Assembly: GCA_900323505.1 (NCBI GenBank)
Contig: OOIN01000047.1
Coordinates: forward strand, 372,001 to 436,000
DNA length: 64,000 nucleotides
Reading direction: 5' to 3'
Source of the DNA: Ustilago trichophora
Taxonomy: Eukaryota > Basidiomycota > Ustilaginomycetes > Ustilaginales > Ustilaginaceae
Position 1 is the first letter of the stretch. Every line of letters begins with the position of its first letter. This document shows, piece by piece, positions 53,015 to 62,009 of this stretch. Below the pieces are notes generated by a model that did not search any database, was not told the origin of the DNA, and saw nothing but the letters and a program-made list of their open reading frames with translations. A program made the position numbers and the translations under genes.

Positions 53015-53364
53015 TTATCTCACAGTTGGACAATTGTGAGCCATTGTAGCTTAAGTTTGCATCCGTGTTTCTAATTTTGTTTCTTTCTGGGTCGGTTTGG
53101 GTAATCGTTACGATTCGTATTTCAGTGCAAGCCTTGCTTGATGTCTGTGCTCTTTTGAGTCTGCTTCGTCACAACAAGATGTCAAGTATGACCGTGACTC
53201 GTGCAATCCCCAATTTTCCGCACATGCCGCCCGATCCACGACGAACTCATGACTCAAACGCTGAGGAAGCACAGCAAAACAGCACGTAGAGATGAATTGG
53301 TTGTCAAGTATGCATGAATTTGAGCATCTTTCTGAATGATTCATACATGGCTGGCTCTGCTGGC
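53015..53364. other. Convergent 3' intergenic region
   Basis: 350 bp between topoisomerase II and the TBC gene; presumably both 3' UTRs, nothing else seen. Confidence 0.5.
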
Positions 53365-56103
53365 TCAAGTTGAATATCCGCCACCGCTCCCACTACCGGC
53401 GCTGTCCCTCTCTGCGGCCCTTCTAGCAGCGGCGGCCATACCAGCGGCACTACTCCTATTCCCTGCACTCTCCTGATCAGCCGCTAGCACAGCTTCGGCA
53501 TACATCATCTTGTACTTGACCAGTTCCTCTGCCATTTCCTCCTTTGCAATCTTGGCCATGACGACGTCTTTGACCATCTCGACGTGTTCGGCGTTGACCG
53601 AGTTGAGTTGTTCCTCGAGCGCCTTTACTCTGGCGGCTAGATTGCGATTGACGAGGCGCAAAGCTTCGACTTCTCGCCGATGGGCGTTGGCGGCACGCAC
53701 CTGGACGTCGAATTCGCCGGCGTAGGTGTCGAGGATGAATGGGGTGATTTTAACGTCGAATGCGTCCCGTACAAATTCGTTTGTTCGATAGCGCGGTTTG
53801 GAAGAAGGGGCTCCGTTCCCATTGGCTGAAGAGGGAGAGGTGGTGGTGATTGGAGAATGAGTGGATGTTCGAACTTGTCCGCTTGGCACTACAGTTGCGG
53901 TTGTATCACCGAGCTCGAGCTCGACATCTGACGATCTTCCAGAGGCGCTGTCTGGTCGACGATAACACTCGAACAGTTCCATCTTGAGATACTCGACCGC
54001 CTTATCAAATTGCATTTCCAGCAATCGCTCCTCGTTCTTCTTCATCAGTGCAATGGCAAAGCGGAACAAGGCCTCGACACCTTCGGCAAAGACGCTATCC
54101 AAAATCCGATATACAAAGTCCAACGGGAACCGGTAGCTGAAAAGCGTCATGAACCACTGACTGGCGTACATACTCGATTTGACCCCCTGTCGGACCAAAT
54201 GTCGATGAAGCAAAGGTAAGAAATCCTCGAGCAAACGATCAAATTGGAAAAGACGCAACTGGAGCGCCGGCATGTTGGGTGTAAAGTGTCCTCGAAGGTC
54301 GTAGCTCTTCATCAATCTTACAAAGGTGGAAAAGGCCTCTTCGTCGGGCATGTTGAGCAACAGAGGTCCAACGACAAATTGCATCCCTTGACAATAACCC
54401 ACTTCGGGATCGTAGAGAGAATATGCCTTGATAACGTTGTATAGATTTTCCTGTCCGATCCCTTTGCCATCTTGGAAGTAGTCCTGTTCGGGGAAAGTTC
54501 GGTTGAGATCCCTTCGAATCGCCTTTTCGTGCGAAGAGGTCTGCTTGAGATAGTAGGCGTAGATGATCTCCATCTCTTCGTTCTTGCTGCTGCTCATCAG
54601 TTGCCACATCATGCCACGGAGGGCTGGAGGGATACCTGCCTGAATGGCACGGCTTAGCTGCCGAGGATGGTTGCGTGCCACTTGCTGGTAGTTGGACATG
54701 ACATCGCCCCAGAATTCCCAGTCGATTTCTTCGTCGCCGATGTCTTCTGCGGGGGGGCCCTCCCAGGCCGTGCCGGCGGACGAAGTGACGGATTCGCGTT
54801 GCCCTGCTGCAGCGGCTGCGCCGTTGATGGGAGGCTGGTTCAACGAGTTCTTGGATGCGTGCGTGTCATGGCTGGACGAAGCCCCTTCTTCTTGGACCAG
54901 GGCACGGTTCTGCGAATCGGTGCGCGAGTGACGTTTGCCTTGATCACGAAGCTTCTCGAAATGCTCGCGGAGCTTGACGGCACCGTCGATGCTGGCCCGC
55001 ATTTGCTTGGGGTCGCCGCTAAGACGCTTGTTCTGCGTGTCGAGTCGGGCTAGTAGAAAGTCGTAATTGGAGCTGGATTCGCCGTTGCGTGCCAGCTCGG
55101 AATCGTTGGAACGCTCGACGAGGCTGCTTCTGGCTCCGTTGGTGGTGATGGTGTCGCGTCTCGAGTCGCGTTTAGTCGCATCCGACCAGCCGGCAGCTGC
55201 TGCGTCGTCTTGCTCGGCTTGACCACCACCGCCACTGCCCAGGCTGACAATGGAGAAATGGTTCGAATTGATTCCCGGCGTGTCGGGCGCGTGGGTGGCT
55301 GTGGAGGCTGTGGGATCGCCACCAGCGGCGATTTGCGAGTATTTGATGGGCTCGTCGGAGGAGGCAAAGGGGTTGGAGATGGTTTCGTCGGGTTCGAGTA
55401 GAGACGTGGCGCCCACGGAGGGAGGAACATTTTCGACGTGTTCGGGTAATGTTGCTTTGGCGCTTTCCTCATCGAGGATGAGCGAATCAGATGCGGACTG
55501 ACTGTCTCTGATTTCGGCAGAGCTGAGGGGAGTGTCTTGAGCGAATGGATCCACATCAGCGGTGGAAGGGGCGATGAAGGTGGCAGTGGAAGAGCTGGCG
55601 GCAATCCCTTGCGCAGTGCTTTCGTTGTCTTCGGCTTCCACATTTGTTGCTGGAGCCTGTGGAAGGTCAGGAAAAGACGCATCAGTCGCCTTGGGTGTGT
55701 GCACTTGCACTTCTGCAACCTCAGCAGCAGCCAAAGATGTCCTACGTGCCAAAGGCTGATCTGCGGTGTTCTCCTGCGACAGATCCTCTTGTTCTTCTGC
55801 CACCTCCCCCACTTTGGATGTTTCGTCGAGAGTCACATTGTCGGCAGTAGCAGCGCTGGAAGACGGCGTGATCTCCTCACCATGCGAGCCATCCGCAGCA
55901 TCCTCGAAATCTTCATTGTCTGTATGGGTGCTCGACTCGTAGCCTTCTTGATGCGTGCTGTCGTCGTGCGCTGAAGACAGCTCGTCCGCTAGCGATGGCT
56001 GAGCAGCAGCAGCACCGACTGCCTCTTCGAATTCGGCGTTCTTTGATGTTCTGTTGGCAACCCCGGCGGCTGCTGAGGCTTTCTTGGCGCCTTTCCGAGC
56101 CAT
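53365..56103 (-). CDS. TBC-domain Rab GTPase-activating protein (Gyp5-like)
   Basis: 912 residues. The first 440 are acidic, Ser/Thr/Ala-rich and disordered. The TBC domain spans about 490-760: the arginine finger is Arg535 in IRRDLNRTFPE, and the glutamine finger lies in YCQG at 570-573 (VGYCQGMQFVVGPLLLNMPDEEAF). A coiled coil follows at about 805-880 (ANAHRREVEALRLVNRNLAARV onward). A TBC domain plus C-terminal coiled coil matches yeast Gyp5/Gyl1 and human EVI5/RABGAP1-like proteins, which act on Rabs of Golgi exit and recycling. Both catalytic residues are present, so it should be active. The Rab partner is not determined. Confidence 0.92.
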   Translation of the reverse strand: MARKGAKKASAAAGVANRTSKNAEFEEAVGAAAAQPSLADELSSAHDDSTHQEGYESSTHTDNEDFEDAADGSHGEEITPSSSAATADNVTLDETSKVGEVAEEQEDLSQENTADQPLARRTSLAAAEVAEVQVHTPKATDASFPDLPQAPATNVEAEDNESTAQGIAASSSTATFIAPSTADVDPFAQDTPLSSAEIRDSQSASDSLILDEESAKATLPEHVENVPPSVGATSLLEPDETISNPFASSDEPIKYSQIAAGGDPTASTATHAPDTPGINSNHFSIVSLGSGGGGQAEQDDAAAAGWSDATKRDSRRDTITTNGARSSLVERSNDSELARNGESSSNYDFLLARLDTQNKRLSGDPKQMRASIDGAVKLREHFEKLRDQGKRHSRTDSQNRALVQEEGASSSHDTHASKNSLNQPPINGAAAAAGQRESVTSSAGTAWEGPPAEDIGDEEIDWEFWGDVMSNYQQVARNHPRQLSRAIQAGIPPALRGMMWQLMSSSKNEEMEIIYAYYLKQTSSHEKAIRRDLNRTFPEQDYFQDGKGIGQENLYNVIKAYSLYDPEVGYCQGMQFVVGPLLLNMPDEEAFSTFVRLMKSYDLRGHFTPNMPALQLRLFQFDRLLEDFLPLLHRHLVRQGVKSSMYASQWFMTLFSYRFPLDFVYRILDSVFAEGVEALFRFAIALMKKNEERLLEMQFDKAVEYLKMELFECYRRPDSASGRSSDVELELGDTTATVVPSGQVRTSTHSPITTTSPSSANGNGAPSSKPRYRTNEFVRDAFDVKITPFILDTYAGEFDVQVRAANAHRREVEALRLVNRNLAARVKALEEQLNSVNAEHVEMVKDVVMAKIAKEEMAEELVKYKMMYAEAVLAADQESAGNRSSAAGMAAAARRAAERDSAGSGSGGGYST

Positions 56104-57001
56104 TTTGAGATGTGATTGGTCAAAATGAGCAGCCGGTCGTGGTGGACGGTGATGGTGGCGTGGGAAGATTGCGCTTTGCTTGCTTGCTTGCTTGCTTGCT
56201 CTTGAACGGTTGATCAGAACGATGACAGGTCGAGAAAGTGAGGGAGTTGAAGAAGCCTTGGCCGGGGCGAATCCGTGGGAACGAAATAGACGTGGCAGCG
56301 ATCCGACCAGCGGTCTGCAATGTAAGTTGAGAGACTAAGTGAAGATGGCAAGGCAAAGAATCAAGGTTGCCAAAGGTGGCGCTTGGGAATGTAGTGTGAG
56401 CGAGTTGAATCCAAGATGTCGGAGAAGCCGAAACGACAAGAGGAGCGGTGCTGCACGGCCAGAGGTCTGGATTTTCAGGGTTGGGAAGTGGTGGTTGAAG
56501 CGGCGGCAATGGTAAATTGCAGTGCAGGAGCAGGCGTGTGAGTTGTCAGCCTCTAAATGTTTGTTAGGCATGGCAGGCACAGGCCACATTCAAATTTGGC
56601 CAGGAATGTGTCAAGAATGAAAATTGAATGCATGCTGCCGCCCGCTGTCTCGCGATGGCGGCGCATTTTTCGAGTGCCGACCAAAAGGGGGTCAGGTCAA
56701 CAAGGAAAAAGAAGGACCCTGTTCTGTGAAATCACCTCTTACAGTCAAAGGCGCGCCATGTGCTTTTCCACATACAAGTCTTCCAGCTTTAGAAACATGA
56801 TGCATACCGGCCGGCAGCCAGTCCAGTCCAGTCTAGAGACACTTCAGGGTCCGGTCATTTCACCGCTCCACCTGCCAAAAAAAAAAAAAAAAAAAAAAAG
56901 TATTCCAACCAGGACAAGCTTCTTCCGATTGCTACTGTGATGTACTATACGTACTGTACTCTCGTTGAACCGCCTTTGCTGTAGCACCACCCTGGAAGGA
57001 T
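56104..57001. promoter_or_regulatory. Divergent promoter region
   Basis: About 900 bp between the TBC gene (minus) and the ASNSD1-like gene (plus). It holds a (CTTG)n run at about 56176-56199 and an A-tract of about 20 bases at 56879-56899. No factor site was identified. Confidence 0.5.
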
Positions 57002-58957
57002 ATGTGCGGCATTGGCGTTCTCATCGCCCCAGTTTGCGAGGAAACAGGTGCACAAGACGCCGTACACCGTTCGTGGCCATCTGTGCTGCAAAATGTCCAA
57101 TGCAGAGGTCCAGATTCTTTCAACACTGTTCATCACCATTTTCAGCCTGCCAACGACGCACGACCATGGAAGCTCTCGCTAGCATCGAGCGTTCTCAGCC
57201 TCCGAGGTGCAGGGATCACCACTCAGCCTCTTTCGACCTCTGACGGACGGCTGCTGCTGGCTTGGAATGGGCAGATATTTGATTGGCACGCCACCTCGGA
57301 TCCCACTAGCTCGTCGTCTAAAGTGCGATTGGACTCTGGCGAAAATGACGGATTGATCTTGCTCGACCGTATCCAATCCTTCCTCACCAACGAAAAGGAG
57401 GCAGGAGGAGGAGACTACGGTAGCGCATCGTGCCAGCAAGCCCTTAACGCCTCTCTCGCCGAAATCGAAGGGCCATACGCATTCGTACTGTTGGACCGCA
57501 TCGAGTCAAGATTGTACTTTGGACGAGACCCGTTAGGAAGAAGATCGCTTCTTTTGCATCGTACACCTCACTCTTCATCCATCGCCATCACCTCTGTCGC
57601 CAGTCAAGGTCTGCTTGGCTCTGGAGAGGATGAGGTCCTCACTGAAATCTCTTGCTCAACGATATACTCTATCGATCTGTTATCAGCCCCCCTTTTAGGG
57701 CAGCCCATCCCTCGCCTGACATCCCGCTTCACCTCGCCACTACTGCTCCGTGAACACCGTCCATCAAGCACCAGCTTCACCGGCACTACCGAAGACAATG
57801 GCTTCACTTCCGCCCAAGTGCGTCAAGGCTTCCTCTCGGTACTCTCCGATAGTGTTCGTCGGCGGGTGACAAACATTGACACGGATCAACCGGCAACCGA
57901 GGCCCGCGTGGCTATCTTGTTCTCAGGCGGACTCGACTGCACCACCTTGGCCCTATTAGCGGATCGCTACGTGCCACCGGATCAACCGATTGATTTGCTC
58001 AATGTTGGGTTTGAAAATGTACGTGCTATCGAAGCAGCTAAGCAGGAGAAGGAGAAGAGGAGGCGAGCGCTGCTTAAAGGGGTCGACAAGATGCGGGTCA
58101 AGAAGAACAAGCGCGATGCTGAAAACGATGCTGAAACTTCTACTATCGATGCCAAGCTCGAATCGGAGCAAAAGTCGCCCGAAGAACCAGACACGTCTTC
58201 AACCTCGTTGAAGGGCGAAGAGGAAAGTAGTGAGATGGAGCAAGATGTCTATGCGGTACCAGATCGAGTCACTGGCGAAGAATCCTACATCGAGCTGTGT
58301 CAACTTTGCCCAAATCGACGCTGGAACTTTGTCCGAATCAACGTACCTTATCAAGAGTATCAAAGTTGTCGCGAAATTGTCGAATCGCTCATGCTACCCT
58401 CTTGTAGCGTTATGGATCTGAGCATTGGATCCGCGCTGTATTTCGCCTCTCGAGCCGTTGGTCATATCCTTGCTCCCTCTTCTTCTTGTTGTGGTAGCAG
58501 AGCTATCCCATACATCTCTCCAGCACGAGTGCTCATCTCGGGTCTAGGAGCAGACGAATTGCTGGGAGGATACTCACGTCATCGTCAAGCTTTTACACGC
58601 TCTTCCCTTCCCGGACTCATCGCAGAGCTACAGTTGGATTTGGATAGGTTACCAGAACGCAATCTAGGTCGAGATGATAGAATCCTCTCTTGTCATGGAA
58701 AAGAAGCTCGATATCCATACCTCGATCGAACCGTCCTACAATTCCTAACAGATACCTCTGTAGAGATCAAAGTCGACCTAAACAGAATAGCCACAGAGGG
58801 AGCAGGTGGGGATAAAAGATTACTCAGAGATCTCGCAAAACATCTCGGCTTGGTAGGTGCAAGTGAGTTGAAAAAGAGAGCAATGCAATTCGGCACACGC
58901 TCAGCAAAGATCGATGTACAGAGTAGAAATGTCAAAGGACACCACAAGTTGAGTTGA
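57002..58957 (+). CDS. Asparagine-synthetase-domain protein (ASNSD1-like)
   Basis: 651 residues starting MCGIGVLIAP; Cys2 is the N-terminal nucleophile of class II glutamine amidotransferases. The amidotransferase half runs to about residue 240 (CRGPDSF, YFGRDPLGRRSLL). The synthetase half has the ATP-pyrophosphatase loop FSGGLDCTTLALLADRY near residue 309 and GLGADELLGGYSRHR near 518. A Lys/Glu-rich charged insert (about 345-420) splits it. The layout and length fit the ASNSD1 family, which resembles but is distinct from true asparagine synthetase; whether it makes asparagine is not established. Start chosen because the Cys must follow the first Met. Confidence 0.9.
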   Translation: MCGIGVLIAPVCEETGAQDAVHRSWPSVLQNVQCRGPDSFNTVHHHFQPANDARPWKLSLASSVLSLRGAGITTQPLSTSDGRLLLAWNGQIFDWHATSDPTSSSSKVRLDSGENDGLILLDRIQSFLTNEKEAGGGDYGSASCQQALNASLAEIEGPYAFVLLDRIESRLYFGRDPLGRRSLLLHRTPHSSSIAITSVASQGLLGSGEDEVLTEISCSTIYSIDLLSAPLLGQPIPRLTSRFTSPLLLREHRPSSTSFTGTTEDNGFTSAQVRQGFLSVLSDSVRRRVTNIDTDQPATEARVAILFSGGLDCTTLALLADRYVPPDQPIDLLNVGFENVRAIEAAKQEKEKRRRALLKGVDKMRVKKNKRDAENDAETSTIDAKLESEQKSPEEPDTSSTSLKGEEESSEMEQDVYAVPDRVTGEESYIELCQLCPNRRWNFVRINVPYQEYQSCREIVESLMLPSCSVMDLSIGSALYFASRAVGHILAPSSSCCGSRAIPYISPARVLISGLGADELLGGYSRHRQAFTRSSLPGLIAELQLDLDRLPERNLGRDDRILSCHGKEARYPYLDRTVLQFLTDTSVEIKVDLNRIATEGAGGDKRLLRDLAKHLGLVGASELKKRAMQFGTRSAKIDVQSRNVKGHHKLS

Positions 58958-59394
58958 ATCACGACACAGCACAGCAAAATGCCAAATCACTAAAACTCAG
59001 GTTATGCCATGCTTCTTTCTCTCCAAGATTGTGCAGTGTGTTAGGCTACGTTCAGGTGGATACTGAGGAGCATGGCGAGGGTAGAAAAGATGAAGAAAAC
59101 TGTCCAAATTGCAAAAAAACAACAACGAGAAGGAAGGGAAAAGGCGAGTATAGACAAAGCGGAGTGATGACGAATCAACGAGTGTGTATGCGTGGTGTGG
59201 ACCATCGGAAAGCTTCCGATGTCCTGGCGATGTCGCGGGATCGAGAAGAGAGTAGGAAGGGATCGCTCCAAAAAGCGAGCGTGTTTTCGTGTCTGCGGGT
59301 TTGCATGTGTGTGCTGTGTCTAGAAACCAAGGCGATCTACCCGCGCTTTGCTATCGATCAAACCATTCAAAAGGCACGTTGAAGACCGATTGGC
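58958..59394. other. Convergent 3' intergenic region
   Basis: About 440 bp between the ASNSD1-like gene and CHS7. Small frames but no gene seen. Confidence 0.5.
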
Positions 59395-60435
59395 TTAGTG
59401 CGAGTAGTTGCCAACTGGAGGGTATCCCATGGCCGACTTGCCAGGACCTTGTGGTGTCAAACGCGCTGGGCTGGTACCGCGGAACGAGTCGTGCGTCATT
59501 GCGCTACCTGCACCGAGCATTGTGCCGTCGCCCTCGGATGACGAGGTGGCAAAGAGCGGATCCTTGACTTCCCAAACGGCCTGTTTGCTTCCGACCGAGA
59601 ACTCGAGGTCCTCCTTGGTGATCGAGTCCCAGTACTTGTACACCATCATGACGGCGAGCAGCATGCAAAGCGTACCGAAGAAGGTACCGTCGATGTAGTG
59701 CTTGACTGCACGGCAAACCTCCTCGCCAAAAGCGTACATGATGATGAGACCGGCGGCGAAGAAGAAGAGACCAAAGGTGATGTCACCCAATGGCCATCGG
59801 TCGTCGAGCGTTCGCAGCACGAGCAGGACCTGTGAGACGGTGTAGATGATGACGCATGCCAAGGGGAAGATGAGCTCGACGATCCACAGACCGGTCTGCT
59901 TGGTAGGCGACATGCCGGCGATGCCCTTGAACGTGGCGATCGACACAAAGATGCCAATACCGAGGAGAACCAACGATGAGAGTCGCAAGAACCAGAGCGA
60001 CTTTGGTGTGCCATCTTCTGCAAATTGGAAACCGACAAAGCCGTTGATGAGAAGACACCAGAAGATGGCTGTTTTCAAGCCGACATAGACCGCGGTCAGA
60101 TAGAGATATGCTGCAGAGTAGGTGGGGACGATGGCCGAGTCGAGGAAGATGACAAGCACCTCGGAGAGTGCATAGAGGTAGAAGAAGAGGACGATCTCTT
60201 TACGCCCCACTGCTGTGTACTTGCTGCGAATGTGATAGACCATAATGGCGGTCATGACGAGTGCGGCGATGTGGATGAAGCAGGTTGCGGGTTGAAAGAT
60301 GATGGTCTTGTTGATCTCGACGTTTCTCGAGTAGCAGACGGGTTCGAGACCGAGACCGGAGCTGCCGAGCAACGGGCAGACGACCATGGCGACCTCATCG
60401 CAGATCGAGGCATAGGATCCAAAGGAGAAGCCCAT
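59395..60435 (-). CDS. CHS7: Chitin synthase III export chaperone Chs7
   Basis: 346 residues from [14 protein letters not shown] at 60435, a Chs7 hallmark N-terminus with conserved cysteines (VVCPLLG, EPVCYSR). Seven hydrophobic helices follow: [104 protein letters not shown] and [17 protein letters not shown], then a conserved EDLEFSVG and a Ser/Gly/Pro-rich cytosolic tail. Chs7 resides in the ER and enables export of the class IV chitin synthase to the plasma membrane. A Met six codons upstream is not favoured because family members start at MGF or MGH. Confidence 0.94.
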   Translation of the reverse strand: MGFSFGSYASICDEVAMVVCPLLGSSGLGLEPVCYSRNVEINKTIIFQPATCFIHIAALVMTAIMVYHIRSKYTAVGRKEIVLFFYLYALSEVLVIFLDSAIVPTYSAAYLYLTAVYVGLKTAIFWCLLINGFVGFQFAEDGTPKSLWFLRLSSLVLLGIGIFVSIATFKGIAGMSPTKQTGLWIVELIFPLACVIIYTVSQVLLVLRTLDDRWPLGDITFGLFFFAAGLIIMYAFGEEVCRAVKHYIDGTFFGTLCMLLAVMMVYKYWDSITKEDLEFSVGSKQAVWEVKDPLFATSSSEGDGTMLGAGSAMTHDSFRGTSPARLTPQGPGKSAMGYPPVGNYSH

Positions 60436-62009
60436 GTTGCAAGTCGAATGCAATCTTGGGTAAAGATCGCGGATACGGTGCCAAGAGGCTGAATTGAGGG
60501 ATCGGAAGAAAGCCGAGTTGGATGCAGTAGAGAAGCGTCAAGACCAAATGCGCTGATGTGATGTCACGTTCCAACGTAACGTTTAAGCTGATGCCAGACG
60601 AAGTGAAACTGTAGCAAATGAGTCCAAAAGGTACGACTTGGAGACGCGAATGCTGATCCGAGGCCGTAGACGATACCGAAGAGTGATGCTGAAACGAGAC
60701 ACGATCCTGTCGCAAAGTCGATGCGGGTCTGAGCGATATGGGAATGCGGCGAGGCGAGGAGTCGAAACGAGACCGCGATTGAGTGCAAAGATGAGGTTGA
60801 AGAAGAAGGAGGGGAAGGCGGAAGGATGGCGGAGAAGCACAAAGCTGTACGTTGTCGCGATCGACGATGTCTCTGATAGTCGACGTCTGGGTTTTGGATT
60901 CGCCAAATCAACATGGAAACGCAACAAACAGCAGCGCCAGAGGAGGGTGCAACAGAGGTTGCCGTGCAGCTGAGCGCACCTTTCGCTGTGTGTGTGGTGT
61001 GCAACGCCGAGGCTTGGTACAGTCCTAGGAAGCCAGCGTGCGCGAGCACTACCCAACTTGCTCTCTCTCACTCTCTCTCTCGTCTACAAAAATAGTTTGG
61101 CTGGCTGGCAGTTTGTGCCCGCATGCTGACAGCGAGGATGCAACAGCAAGAAAACACGTTCCGATTTTAAAAAAAGACAAAAAAAAAAAAAATCGTAAGT
61201 CGTCTCATGCATCCCTTTTTGCAATTTGTTGAATTTAGCCAAAGCTTGGTGTTGCAAGCTTTCAAGTCTTTCTCGGGAAATTTTTTCAAATTTCAATTGG
61301 TGACTGCTGTGCAGAGGCGTTGCAGATCATCATCCTTCACGGCACACTGCCAGTGCTCAACGCCCTTGAGCAGGGAAAGGGGTGTGTTGTCTCCTATCCC
61401 GTTTTTTTTCTCCAATCAAGACCGATAGAGTCGCGCCTTTTATGTTCTTGACGAACGCAGCTTGTTGGAGACAGTTGACCAACAGCTCACTTGCTCTTGA
61501 ACAACCCTGCTGCGATGACCAACAGACCCTGGACATCTAATCTGTGAGATTCTGCAGGGATCAGTGAAGGATGAACCTCCGTCATCATGAGCCTCAGCTC
61601 TGATTTCTTCCAAGTAGTGCAAGGCTGTTGGTTTTGACAGGGGGGTCTGTTGAAGAGTTCACACGCTGTTGGTCTTGTGCTTCGACCAAATTTGAGACCC
61701 ACCGGTTGTGAATGGAAGAAGGTGTAAATATTGCGAGCGTGGCGTTCGAGGACGACGCAAGATGCTCGCTTTCACGACGAGTAAGTCGCTCACTGACCAG
61801 GATACAAGGATGGTGTAAGGCCGTCAAGTACAAGGAATCACGTAGGTGTGATCACAGCTAGCAAGCTCGATACCTCGGCACTTGCACGTCTGCTCTCAAG
61901 GACAATAACCAAGGGCGAGGGTGATGGAATTCCTAGATGGAAAGAAAGGGTTGCGAATACTGAATACAGACCAGCAGTAGCTGGATATAACTTGTACATT
62001 GATGTGTTT
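60436..62009. other. Intergenic region between CHS7 and the WD40 gene
   Basis: About 1.6 kb containing the CHS7 promoter and CT-rich leader, a (CT)n run near 61062-61080, an A-rich tract at 61169-61193 and the WD40 gene 3' UTR. Short frames show no recognisable protein. Confidence 0.5.
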